Source of the DNA: JAKAGZ01 sp963783855 | GTDB lineage: Bacteria; Bacteroidota; Ignavibacteria; Ignavibacteriales; Ignavibacteriaceae | DNA length: 64,000 bases | Reading direction: 5' to 3' | Assembly: GCA_963783855.1 (NCBI GenBank) | Contig: CAWAPE010000001.1 | Coordinates: 144,776 to 208,775, forward strand | In this document: positions 43,700 through 52,505 of the stretch, piece after piece | Layout of the letters: every line of letters starts with the position of its first letter | Position numbering within the stretch: the first letter of the stretch is position 1 | Notes under the pieces: model-generated | Seen by the model: the letters and a program-made list of their open reading frames with translations, nothing else | The model's database searches: none | Told to the model about the DNA's origin: nothing | Translations under genes and position numbers: made by a program

Positions 43700-43854
43700 A
43701 ATATCCCTGCTTGGTGAAAAATCTACTTAATTATAGTACTAATAAAATTATATTACTACAAAGAAAGTTCATTTAAATAACCGGACTAATTACTGAATTA
43801 TTTTGAACCAATTTTATTATTTTGAAGTGTGATAATTATAAAGTAGGTAAAAAC

Positions 43855-44466
43855 ATGGCTAATATAAACGGAAAATTCTGGGATGAAAGATATGCCGCTG
43901 AAGATACAGTTTACGGTACAGAACCAAATATTTTTTTTAAAGAACAGATAAATAAATTAAAACCGGGCAAAATCCTGATGCCGGGAGATGGTGAAGGAAG
44001 AAACGGGGTTTATGCTGCAGTAAATGGCTGGCTTGTAGATTCTGTAGATTTCAGTGCTGTTGCCAGAGATAAAGCAGTACAGTTTGCACACGATTCGGGG
44101 ACACAAATTAGTTACCTTGTTATTGATCTGGCAGAATATGAGCCTCACGAAAATTATTACGATACTGTGGGGATGATCTTTCTACATTTAAATGAAGAAC
44201 TGAGAAAAACATTTTTTAAGAAAGCTGTAAAATCTTTGAAGCCGGGTGGCAGATTAATTTTTGAAGGATATTCGAAAGAACAACTTGGAAGAGATTCCGG
44301 TGGCCCGCAAAAACTGGAAATGCTTTATGATCTGGATGAAATTAAAAATTTATTTAAAGAACTAAATGCTGAAATGGCAGTACAGGAATTAATTTCTCTT
44401 TCTGAAAGTAAATTCCACTCCGGTGAAGCATCTGTAATAAGATTTGTAGGAAGAAAAAAAGTTTAA
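43855..44466 (+). CDS. Class I SAM-dependent methyltransferase (TehB/thiol-type)
   Basis: A 203-residue methyltransferase; start at 43855 fits the family N-terminus (FWDERYAAEDTVYGTEPN), while the longer frame adds 11 unrelated residues. Motif I is ILMPGDGEGRNGVYAAVNGW, followed by VDSVDFSAVARDKAVQFA. The FWDERY...YG..PN opening is typical of TehB/tellurite-resistance and related small-molecule methyltransferases. It is directly followed by a glycosyltransferase gene whose ATG overlaps its stop (TAATG). Confidence 0.88.
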   Translation: MANINGKFWDERYAAEDTVYGTEPNIFFKEQINKLKPGKILMPGDGEGRNGVYAAVNGWLVDSVDFSAVARDKAVQFAHDSGTQISYLVIDLAEYEPHENYYDTVGMIFLHLNEELRKTFFKKAVKSLKPGGRLIFEGYSKEQLGRDSGGPQKLEMLYDLDEIKNLFKELNAEMAVQELISLSESKFHSGEASVIRFVGRKKV

Positions 44467-45728
44467 TGAAAAAAGTATTATTCATCACATATTTTTGGCC
44501 GCCTTCAGGAAAAGCATCACTTCATTGGCCGTTAAAGGTAATAAAATTTTTACCAGAGTTTGGATGGCAGCCATCTGTTCTTACAGTTGATGAAGATACT
44601 TTTTCACAAAAAGACGAAAGCCTGTTAGCTGAAATTGATCCGACACTTAATGTAATTAAAACCAAATCATTTGAACCTTTTAATATTTACAGAAAATTTA
44701 CAGGGAAAGGAGAAAACGACCAGTTAGTTGCTTCTGAGACTATCTCTAAAAACAACACTAGTTTAACACATAAAATTTCAATCTGGCTCCGGATGAATTT
44801 ATTTATTCCGGATGCAAGAATTGGATGGTTCTTTTCAGCTATTCCGGCTGCAAATAAAATATTGAGAAAAGAAAAATTTGATGCAATCGTTTCTATAGGT
44901 CCACCGCATACTTCACATCTTGTGGGAATGAATTTAACTAAGAAAAATAGAATTCCACACATCCCAGTTTTTATCGATCCCTGGGTTGATATTGCATATT
45001 ACCAGGATTTTAAAAGAAGTAAAGCCACTCTTGCGGTTGATAATCATCTTGAAAAATCTGTGGTAAAAAATGCAGCCTCGGTAGTATTTGTTACAAAAAC
45101 GATGATGGAAGATTACATCGGAAAATATGATTTTATAAAGGGAAAATCGAATGTTCTTTACTGGGGTTATAACGAAGAAGATTTTATAAATATTGACACA
45201 AAAGAAAAATCAAAAACAGAAACACTTGTTCACTCAGGAAATATTTTTGATTTTCAGAATCCTAAAAAATTTTGGGCACAATTAAAAGACGAAATTGATG
45301 GAGGAAGAAAACTAAGAATAAAATTTACTGGCACGGTAAGTCCGGGAATTAAAGATGAAATCGGGAAGAACTGCCTTACGGCATACACGGAATTTTTAGG
45401 GTTTCTTCCATACGACCAATTGCTTAACGAATTAATTAATGCTGATTATCTGCTCGTCTGTGCAACTGAAAAACGACATGTCCCCGGTAAATTATTTGAA
45501 TACCTGAGAACAGGCAAGCCAATAATTGCATTTGGTGATGACAATGAGGAAGTTAAAAATATTTTAAGTGAAACAAATGCCGGGATGATTTTTAATTATG
45601 ACCAAAGTGGGAAGGAATTTTTTGAAAAGTCAGCCCAGCTAAAAACGGATTTAGGAAAAGTTAAAGAATTTGACAGAAAGAATATAACTCAATCACTTTC
45701 CGAAATTCTAAATAATATCAAACACTGA
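44466..45728 (+). CDS. Glycosyltransferase (GT4-like)
   Basis: A 420-residue GT-B glycosyltransferase: YFWPPSGKASLHWPLKVIKFLPEFGW at the start (a GT4-like acceptor-domain motif), DAIVSIGPPHTSHLVGMNLTKK around residue 138, and a C-terminal donor half with VPGKLFEYLRTGKPIIAFG near residue 338 (the E-rich sugar-nucleotide site). Its cytoplasmic location and the absence of spans suggest lipid- or polysaccharide-linked acceptors. It is translationally coupled to the methyltransferase. Confidence 0.87.
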   Translation: MKKVLFITYFWPPSGKASLHWPLKVIKFLPEFGWQPSVLTVDEDTFSQKDESLLAEIDPTLNVIKTKSFEPFNIYRKFTGKGENDQLVASETISKNNTSLTHKISIWLRMNLFIPDARIGWFFSAIPAANKILRKEKFDAIVSIGPPHTSHLVGMNLTKKNRIPHIPVFIDPWVDIAYYQDFKRSKATLAVDNHLEKSVVKNAASVVFVTKTMMEDYIGKYDFIKGKSNVLYWGYNEEDFINIDTKEKSKTETLVHSGNIFDFQNPKKFWAQLKDEIDGGRKLRIKFTGTVSPGIKDEIGKNCLTAYTEFLGFLPYDQLLNELINADYLLVCATEKRHVPGKLFEYLRTGKPIIAFGDDNEEVKNILSETNAGMIFNYDQSGKEFFEKSAQLKTDLGKVKEFDRKNITQSLSEILNNIKH

Positions 45729-45742
45729 CCTCCAAATAAAAA

Positions 45743-45776
45743 ATCCTAAACAAATAATAAAATTTGCTTAGGATTG
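45743..45776 (-). terminator. Intrinsic terminator of the SDR gene
   Basis: AATCCTAA-CAAA and TTTG-TTAGGATT form a 12-base-pair stem with one mismatch. On the minus strand it follows the SDR stop codon and ends in TTTTTTATTT. Confidence 0.8.
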
Positions 45777-45804
45777 AAAAATTAAAATTCGGCCCTATTT
45801 ATCT

Positions 45805-46578
45805 TTATTCTTCTCTCAACACCATTGTTGATGAACCCTGAGCAGTGGGTGTTACAACAATCTCATTAATGTTTACGTGCTGGGGCCTTGTTGCTGCAAA
45901 AAGAACAAGATTCGAAATATCATCAGCAATTAGCGGCTTAAATCCTTTGTAAACCTGTTTAGCCCTTTCTTTATCTCCTGAAAATCTTACTTCGGCAAAT
46001 TCTGTTTCAACAAGTCCCGGAGATATTGTAGTAACTTTTATTTTTTTATCCAGCATATCCAGCCTGATACCTTTGCTTAATGCATCAACAGCAAATTTTG
46101 TGGCGCAATAAACATTTCCATTCGGATAAACTTCATGACCCGCTACGGACCCGATATTTATCACGTGTCCCTGTTTTCTTCCGGCCATTAAAGGCAGAAC
46201 TTCGCGCGTTACATACAGCAATCCTTTTACGTTTGTGTCTATCATCTGCTCCCAGGCATCTACATCACCATCATCAAGTTTACCAAAGCCTTTAGCGAGG
46301 CCGGCATTATTAACAAGTATATCAATGCTTTTCCACTCGTCCGGAAGTGACGTAATATTTTTTTTCACACTTTCTCTTTCTCTTACATCAAGTTGAAAGT
46401 AATAAACCTTAACGCCGTAATCTTTTATAATTGAATCCGAAAGTTTTTTAAGACTTTCAATTCTTCTTGCACATAGAATTAAATTTGCACCTTCGCGTGC
46501 AAAATCTTTTGCACATGCTTCGCCGATTCCGGCTGTTGCCCCGGTAACGAAAACTATTTTGTTATTTAGCATACCCAT
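45805..46578 (-). CDS. Short-chain dehydrogenase/reductase (YdfG-like)
   Basis: A 257-residue SDR with NAD(P)-binding TGATAGIGEACA near residue 12, NNAGLAKG around residue 87, catalytic serine in NIGSVAGH and YCATK with the catalytic tyrosine and lysine. The start at 46578 is preferred because GGAG lies six bases upstream of it; a longer frame adds MENK. The best relatives are NADP-dependent L-allo-threonine/serine dehydrogenases, but the alcohol substrate is not fixed by sequence. It has its own terminator. Confidence 0.93.
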   Translation of the reverse strand: MGMLNNKIVFVTGATAGIGEACAKDFAREGANLILCARRIESLKKLSDSIIKDYGVKVYYFQLDVRERESVKKNITSLPDEWKSIDILVNNAGLAKGFGKLDDGDVDAWEQMIDTNVKGLLYVTREVLPLMAGRKQGHVINIGSVAGHEVYPNGNVYCATKFAVDALSKGIRLDMLDKKIKVTTISPGLVETEFAEVRFSGDKERAKQVYKGFKPLIADDISNLVLFAATRPQHVNINEIVVTPTAQGSSTMVLREE

Positions 46579-46608
46579 TTTATTCTCCATTGATTCGATT
46601 CAAAATAA

Positions 46609-47163
46609 TTATTTCTCTTTAACAATAGTTATATATTTTCTTAATCTGTTTGTGGAATAATTTATATAAGCAAATAAAAGTATAAGTATCAGCAGCATAA
46701 TAACAAGCTGCTTGCTGTATGGAATATCAGCATATTCGAGAAACCTTGCCCAGTTACTTGTGAACAGGCCCTTAAATACTACAGAAATAATTCCGATAAA
46801 AATATTCACAACTATGTATCCGACATTCACTAATTGAAAAACTACGATTCCCTGCCTCAGATTTAGATTATTGTTTTTCTTCAAAATTACTGAACTGATT
46901 TCTATAAAAATCACAGACATAAGGAGAGGAACCGAGTACAAAAATGAATAAGTAGAAATTCCGGTACCTTTGGTAAAAGGAATTGCAGCTGTTAGTAAAA
47001 TTCCTTTGAAAAAGTAATTTACCTCTCCCCCGGTCAAAATACCGGCAATGAGTCCTTTTATAAGTTCATTTAAATAGATGACAGTAATGAGTCCGACAAA
47101 TAATGAAATTGCGATAACTGTTATTTTTTTCAAAGCATCTCTTTTAATTTTAAAAATTAGCAA
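46609..47163 (-). CDS. Hypothetical integral membrane protein
   Basis: A 184-residue protein with four to five hydrophobic spans (about residues 14-32, 40-58, 66-88, 105-130 and 152-170). Polar residues are few and there is no recognised motif or signal peptide beyond the first span. It lies between the radical SAM gene amrS and the SDR gene, 108 bases from the former, with a small hairpin in between. No family is recognised. Confidence 0.6.
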   Translation of the reverse strand: MLIFKIKRDALKKITVIAISLFVGLITVIYLNELIKGLIAGILTGGEVNYFFKGILLTAAIPFTKGTGISTYSFLYSVPLLMSVIFIEISSVILKKNNNLNLRQGIVVFQLVNVGYIVVNIFIGIISVVFKGLFTSNWARFLEYADIPYSKQLVIMLLILILLFAYINYSTNRLRKYITIVKEK

Positions 47164-47198
47164 AAAACTATAGTATGAAATTAAGGATAAATCAGGAA

Positions 47199-47227
47199 GT
47201 TATAAAGATTTCCGTCTCCTTTATAAC
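47199..47227. other. Hairpin in the amrS-membrane protein gap
   Basis: GTTATAAAG (47199-47207) and CTTTATAAC (47219-47227) form a perfect nine-base-pair stem with an 11-base loop. It is AT-rich and lacks a T-run, so it is more likely a weak terminator or an operator for the minus-strand membrane protein gene. Confidence 0.45.
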
Positions 47228-47271
47228 AATTGAATAATGATTTGATTAGCATTGGATGAAATCCAAAAAAA

Positions 47272-48306
47272 TTAAATTTGAAAAACTCCCGCTATTTTAT
47301 AGCCACATTTAGGGCATTTATCTTTTGATATACTGTTGAAATAAACTTCATGCCAGTCGCGTTTGATGAGTGTTTCATTACAACCCGGACAATAAGTTGT
47401 TTGTCCCTCAGTATTATGTACATTCCCGACATAACAATATTTAATTCCAACTGACCGTGCAATTTTTCTTGCCCGCTCGAGTGTTTCAGCCGGAGTTCTT
47501 TCTTTGTCCAACATTTTAAAATCGGGATGAAATGCGGTAAAATGAAGAGGAACGGAATCACCCAGGTTTTTCATTATCCAGTCGCATTCATTTTTTATCT
47601 CTTCTGAAGAATCATTCTCACCCGGAATAAGTAATGTTGTAATTTCAATCCAGATATCCGTTTCATTTTTCAACCAGATTAGTGTATCCAGCACATCTTC
47701 CAAAGAAGAAATAGTTTGCTTAAAATAAAATTGTTCCGTAAATCCTTTTAAATCAACATTAGCCGCATCGATATATTTATAAACTTCCTTCCTTGCTTCT
47801 TTGTCAATATATCCGGCTGTAACCATTACGGATTTTATATTTTCTTCACGTGCAATTTTAGAAATATCAATTACATATTCGCCGAAAATTGTTGGGTCAT
47901 TGTAAGTGAATGCTATTGAAGGAACGTGATTCTTTTTTGCAAGTTCTACAACATATTCAGGTGATGCTTCGGTAGAATTGAGTTCATCAAGTTTTGCTTT
48001 ACTGATTGACCAGTTCTGGCAAAACCTGCAACCAAGATTACAACCGGCGGTTCCAAAACTTAATACCTGTGAGCCGGGAAGAAAATGATTTAGTGGCTTC
48101 TTTTCTATCGGGTCAATCGCAAATCCCGTTGGATGTCCATAACCGGTTGTATATAATTTGCCACCGTGATTCTGCCTTATATAACAAAACCCCGGCTGGC
48201 CATCACCAATTTTGCAATATCGGGGACAAAGTGTACAGAGCAACTTACCTTTTTCAGTCGACTCCCACCATTTTGCAGGTTTCATATTTTCGATTGGTAA
48301 TATCAT
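47272..48306 (-). CDS. amrS: AmmeMemoRadiSam system radical SAM enzyme (AmrS)
   Basis: A 344-residue radical SAM protein with the N-terminal cysteine motif CTLCPRYCKIGDGQPGFC, the radical SAM CxxxCxxC in GCNLGCRFCQNW around residue 90, and a C-terminal zinc-like YCPGCNETLI...CPKCGYK. AmrS acts with the Memo and AMMECR1-type partners in a radical modification pathway of incompletely known product. The partner genes are not adjacent here. Full length. Confidence 0.95.
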   Translation of the reverse strand: MILPIENMKPAKWWESTEKGKLLCTLCPRYCKIGDGQPGFCYIRQNHGGKLYTTGYGHPTGFAIDPIEKKPLNHFLPGSQVLSFGTAGCNLGCRFCQNWSISKAKLDELNSTEASPEYVVELAKKNHVPSIAFTYNDPTIFGEYVIDISKIAREENIKSVMVTAGYIDKEARKEVYKYIDAANVDLKGFTEQFYFKQTISSLEDVLDTLIWLKNETDIWIEITTLLIPGENDSSEEIKNECDWIMKNLGDSVPLHFTAFHPDFKMLDKERTPAETLERARKIARSVGIKYCYVGNVHNTEGQTTYCPGCNETLIKRDWHEVYFNSISKDKCPKCGYKIAGVFQI

Positions 48307-48382
48307 TCTTCAGATAATTCAATTCTGATTGGAATATTACTATAATAGTAAATTGAAAATTTTAATTTTTAAAGTCAGAAAT

Positions 48383-49822
48383 TTATATTACTTCGAATCT
48401 AAGCCAGTTCGCCCTGCTTTTTTCTGAATATGGAGCACCTGCGGCAAAAATGACAACGTCGCCTTCTTTTACAATATCAATCTTAAGTAACTTTCCTTTG
48501 ATCTTATCAATTGCAAGATGTTCCTTGTCTATATCCTGATAAAATATTGATGTAACTCCCCAACGAAGACAAAGTTTGTTCATCGTTTCGAAACTGTTTG
48601 AGACTGCAATTATCTTTGCTTTCGGACGATACTTGGATAAATTAATCGCTGTTCTTCCCTGAAAAGTAAAAACCACAATAGCGGCAGCATTTATCTGTCT
48701 GCTCATAGAGACAATCCCCCTACCAACTGAATCAAAAAGATTTTCTTCGGTTGATTTGGGAATTTCAAATTCTTCTTCTTTCAGAGGTTTGGAATACTTG
48801 TCAGTGTTTTCAATAATATCATTCATTATCTGAACTGTCTTAACCGGAAACTTTCCCACTGCAGTCTCCCCGCTCAGCATTACAACACCTGTTCCATCAA
48901 GTACCGCGTTTGCAACGTCCGATGCTTCTGCACGTGTTGGAATAGGATTATGAATCATTGATTCGAGCATCTGCGTAGCAGTAATTACAAGTTTTCCTTT
49001 GCTGTTACACTTTTTAATAATTTCTTTTTGAATTATCGGAACCTCCTGTGGTGGAAGTTCCACTCCAAGGTCACCTCTTGCCACCATAATTCCGTCTGCA
49101 ACTTCCAGTATCTCATCGAAGTTATCAATGGCTTCTTTCTTCTCTATTTTTGCTATGATTGGCCTGACTTTATTTTTCCGTTTCATCCATTCGCGCAAAG
49201 TTGAAATATCGCCTGCACTTCTTACAAAAGAAAGAGCAACATAATCCACTCTGTAATCCAGTGCGAACTCAAGATTTTCATAATCTTTTTCAGTCACAGA
49301 TTTAGTCGAAAGACCCATACCGGGAAGATTCATGCCTTTTTTGGGTTTTAGAATGCCGCCGTTTTCTATAATACAAATAACAGACTTCTTTTTTCTTTCG
49401 ATTATCCGCAAACGCAACAGCCCGTCATCTATTAATAATCTATTTCCAACTTGAGCATCATCAGCCAAAGATTTATAAGAAGTTGAAATTAAATCCTTCG
49501 TTCCTTTCACATCTTCTGTAGTAATTTCAATTTTATCGCCACTGAATATCTCTATCTCAGGTTTCGAAAGTTCACCAATTCTTATTTTCGGCCCCTGGAG
49601 ATCAATTAATATTGAAAGAGGAATTTGCTTATCGATGCAGGCTTTGTCAATCTCTGCAAAAAGACTTTTGAAAGAGTCATAACTGCCGTGGGAAAAATTA
49701 AGCCGCACGCCGTCTGCACCAGCTATAATTAATTTTTCAATTAATTCAGCTTTATTTGTTGATGGCCCAAGAGTACAAAGGATTTTAGTCTTTGCAAAAT
49801 TTTCATTTACTGGATTATTCAT
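48383..49822 (-). CDS. pyk: Pyruvate kinase
   Basis: A 479-residue glycolytic enzyme converting phosphoenolpyruvate and ADP to pyruvate and ATP. KILCTLGPSTNK near the start, IIAKIEKKEAI around residue 227 and VARGDLGVELPPQEVP around residue 249 (Mg- and substrate-binding) are all present, and the C-terminal allosteric domain follows (AAIVVFTFQGRTA). The stop of the Lon-family gene overlaps its ATG by one base. Length is typical. Confidence 0.97.
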   Translation of the reverse strand: MNNPVNENFAKTKILCTLGPSTNKAELIEKLIIAGADGVRLNFSHGSYDSFKSLFAEIDKACIDKQIPLSILIDLQGPKIRIGELSKPEIEIFSGDKIEITTEDVKGTKDLISTSYKSLADDAQVGNRLLIDDGLLRLRIIERKKKSVICIIENGGILKPKKGMNLPGMGLSTKSVTEKDYENLEFALDYRVDYVALSFVRSAGDISTLREWMKRKNKVRPIIAKIEKKEAIDNFDEILEVADGIMVARGDLGVELPPQEVPIIQKEIIKKCNSKGKLVITATQMLESMIHNPIPTRAEASDVANAVLDGTGVVMLSGETAVGKFPVKTVQIMNDIIENTDKYSKPLKEEEFEIPKSTEENLFDSVGRGIVSMSRQINAAAIVVFTFQGRTAINLSKYRPKAKIIAVSNSFETMNKLCLRWGVTSIFYQDIDKEHLAIDKIKGKLLKIDIVKEGDVVIFAAGAPYSEKSRANWLRFEVI

Positions 49823-51369
49823 TATTTCTTCTTTACAGGAGCTTTTCTTTTAGTTGTTTTATTCGGCTTTGCTATTTGGGCGTGCCTGGGTTTAGATTTT
49901 GCAAACAGTTCTTTGATTTTTTTCTCAACTAATCCGAACACAGTTCCCGGTTCATAATTTTTACCTTTAAGCACACCCGCTTTTACACCCGTCAGAATTT
50001 CAATTCCTTCTTCAACCCGTTCGATTGCCCAGATATGGAATTTTTTATTCTTAACTGCCTCAAGGACTTCATCCCTTAGCATAAGGTCTCTCACATTTTG
50101 AATGGGAATAATTGCACCCTGTTTACCAGTTAGTTTTCTGGATTTACAGACATCAAAAAATCCTTCAATTTTTTCATTCACACCGCCTATTGGCTGTACG
50201 TCGCCTTTCTGATTTAGCGAACCTGTAACCGCAATTGATTGACTTATCGGGAGTTCAGCAAGTGTAGAGAGCAGCGCGAAAATTTCTGCACAGGATGCAC
50301 TGTCTCCGTCAATTCCACCATATGATTGTTCAAAAACCAGGTTAGCGTTAAAAGCAAGGGGATGTTCTTTTCCAAATGTTTCTTTAAAGTAACCTGTAAT
50401 AATTAACACGCCTTTATTGTAAGTTTTTCCGCTCATTCCGGCTTCGCGTTCAACATTTAAGATATTTCCGCTTCCGAGAGAAATTGTCGCAGTAATTCTG
50501 GTTGGTCTGCCAAAGGAATAATAATCATTTCCATAAACAGCCAACCCATTAATCTGCCCTACTCTTTCGCCTTCGGTAGATATCATTATCATATTTTCTT
50601 CAATCATATCATTCACTTTCGATTCCATCATTCCGTGTCTTTCTCTGGATGAATAATACGCTTTTATAACATATGTAGCTGTTACTTCATTAACCGATTC
50701 CTCTTTTGCCCAGAAATTTGCTTCACGTGCAAGGTCACCAATTGCTGAAAACCTGGTTGTAAGTTTATTCTTTTGCCCGGCGTAACGGGCTCCAATTTCA
50801 ATCAATTGTGCAATAGCTGTCTTGTCAAATTTTAACAGACCTTCTTCTTTTATCATTTTTTTAACAACGCGTGCATATTCTATTAATACATCATCAGTTC
50901 TCTTTATTTCATAGTCAAAGTCAGCTTTTATCTTAAACATCTTTTTGAAATCATCTTCATAGTCTGAGAGAACAGAATAAACTGAATTACTACCGATCAG
51001 AATTATCTTGGTATCAACTTCAATTGGTTCCGGTTGTAGAATTGAAGTTGTAAGCTGAAACGCGTTCTGCATATCCTGAATTTCAAGTTTACCATAACTC
51101 AAAACTCTTTTTAATATTTTCCACGCACCCGGCTCTTCAAAAAGGTGATTTACATTTAAGACAAGGTAACCACCGTTTGCACGTAAAATTGAGCCCGCTT
51201 TTATTTTTGTAAAATCGCTGTACCAGCCCCCTCTTCCGTCATTAAGTTTTTCTATTGTTCCAAACAGATTAACATAAGTAGGAGATGTTTCAATAATTAC
51301 CGGACAGTAATTCGATTCAGAATTATCAAGAATAATATTTACTTCGTACTCTTTAAAATAATCTATCAT
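49822..51369 (-). CDS. Lon-family protease, C-terminal part of a frameshifted gene
   Basis: The reading frame is open from about 51640, although its first ATG is at 51369. It carries the rest of a LonB-type protein: EVNIILDNSE and RANGGYLVLNV (AAA+ part), then the Lon proteolytic domain with the catalytic serine in GGIDGDSASCAE and lysine in GGVNEKIEGF, and a basic C-terminal tail. The bases between 51370 and 51640 read KGITISQEFQEKLLE and YLEQVEESVLDNLQ, the expected linker. It therefore continues the fragment at 51629-52297 after one single-base shift. The complete protein would be about 820 residues, an ATP-dependent protease. Confidence 0.9.
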   Translation of the reverse strand: MIDYFKEYEVNIILDNSESNYCPVIIETSPTYVNLFGTIEKLNDGRGGWYSDFTKIKAGSILRANGGYLVLNVNHLFEEPGAWKILKRVLSYGKLEIQDMQNAFQLTTSILQPEPIEVDTKIILIGSNSVYSVLSDYEDDFKKMFKIKADFDYEIKRTDDVLIEYARVVKKMIKEEGLLKFDKTAIAQLIEIGARYAGQKNKLTTRFSAIGDLAREANFWAKEESVNEVTATYVIKAYYSSRERHGMMESKVNDMIEENMIMISTEGERVGQINGLAVYGNDYYSFGRPTRITATISLGSGNILNVEREAGMSGKTYNKGVLIITGYFKETFGKEHPLAFNANLVFEQSYGGIDGDSASCAEIFALLSTLAELPISQSIAVTGSLNQKGDVQPIGGVNEKIEGFFDVCKSRKLTGKQGAIIPIQNVRDLMLRDEVLEAVKNKKFHIWAIERVEEGIEILTGVKAGVLKGKNYEPGTVFGLVEKKIKELFAKSKPRHAQIAKPNKTTKRKAPVKKK

Positions 51370-51628
51370 AAAACCTTCGGGACTTGTTTCTCCCTGTGGC
51401 TTTGAGCCTTTAAAAGCCTGAAGATTATCAAGTACACTTTCTTCAACCTGCTCCAGGTAATTATTGATTTTTTTTTCTGTATATTTTTCTTTCAGATTTT
51501 CAATAATGCCTTTTACAACTTCGCTGGCAGATTTTTTTTCAAGTTCAAGAAGTTTTTCCTGAAATTCCTGGCTTATAGTAATTCCTTTCTTGTAAAGTGA
51601 TTGTAATTCGTGCTGATGCTCGTTGTAT

Positions 51629-52297
51629 TTACTTAATTATTTCTTTCGCCTGATCTTCCGTAATTTTTTCTTTCTGAATTAGTTCTTCCAACTGATAAAC
51701 CGGTACAGGTTTACCATCAATAATTGGCATAATATCCGGTCTGGCCGTCTCGCCCTGTTTAATTTGTCCCAGCTGAAAATTTTCTTTCTTAAGCTTTTCC
51801 TGGAAAGTGCTCATCAGTTTTTGTTCTTTTTCAGTGAACTGTTTTATAAGCTTGTTTTTCTGGTTAACGTAATGCTGGTTGTCCAGAACCTGGGGGATTT
51901 TCTGCCTGAGAATTTCAATTGAAGAATAAAGATCCTGCTTAAATACTTTTGCTTTTCCTTTCATAAAAATAAGCAGTGAGGGACGATCAGAATCTTTAAA
52001 ATTATTCACGTATGCATAATCATATAACAGCGGACATTTAGAACCAACCTTCTCAAGAATTTTTTTTACAGTGGTTGCTTTCCCAGTTCCTGAAAGACCG
52101 GCGATGTAAATATTATAGCCCGGGCTTCGTAACTCCACACCAACTCTGAGTGCCTGCAATGCTCTTTCCTGACCTAAAATTCCTTCAATAGGTTCAAGTT
52201 CATCAGTTGTCTTAAAATCAAATATATTAGGATTGCATTTCCATCTTAAATCGTCCTGCTTTAGTTCTTTATGTTTTAAAGCTTTAACAGTTTTCAT
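51629..52297 (-). CDS. Lon-family protease, N-terminal part of a frameshifted gene
   Basis: A 222-residue fragment with the Lon/AAA_32 start (KQDDLRWKC, TTDELEPIEGILGQERALQALRVGVELRSPGYNIYIAGLSGTGK), including the Walker A lysine. It stops right after QAKEIIK where the next frame continues without loss of family sequence, so a one-base insertion or deletion lies around 51630. Together with 49822-51369 it forms one LonB-like protease gene. Quality error or a real lesion cannot be separated without reads. Confidence 0.9.
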   Translation of the reverse strand: MKTVKALKHKELKQDDLRWKCNPNIFDFKTTDELEPIEGILGQERALQALRVGVELRSPGYNIYIAGLSGTGKATTVKKILEKVGSKCPLLYDYAYVNNFKDSDRPSLLIFMKGKAKVFKQDLYSSIEILRQKIPQVLDNQHYVNQKNKLIKQFTEKEQKLMSTFQEKLKKENFQLGQIKQGETARPDIMPIIDGKPVPVYQLEELIQKEKITEDQAKEIIK

Positions 52298-52411
52298 TCA
52301 GTACCCCGCCTTTTATTAAGCTATAATGGGTTCGTTTAAGTAAACCTCCCCCGAATTAACTAATTAAAATCTAACTATTAAACTCATGAATATCAAAAGA
52401 GCATATTTACA

Positions 52412-52427
52412 TAATTATGCATAATTA
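52412..52427. promoter_or_regulatory. Perfect 16-base palindrome in a divergent intergenic region
   Basis: TAATTATGCATAATTA is a perfect palindrome between the Lon-family gene and the divergent aminotransferase gene, 115 bases before the Lon gene and 79 before the aminotransferase. Such sites often bind dimeric repressors. No cognate regulator was identified. An inverted pair CCCGTAA (52435-52441) / TTACGGG (52491-52497) flanks the leader of the aminotransferase. Confidence 0.45.
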
Positions 52428-52505
52428 CTGCAAACCCGTAATGATTTTTTTATTATTTTATGTTGATAGGTTAAAATTTTTCTTAAAGATTTACGGGCTC
52501 TTTTT

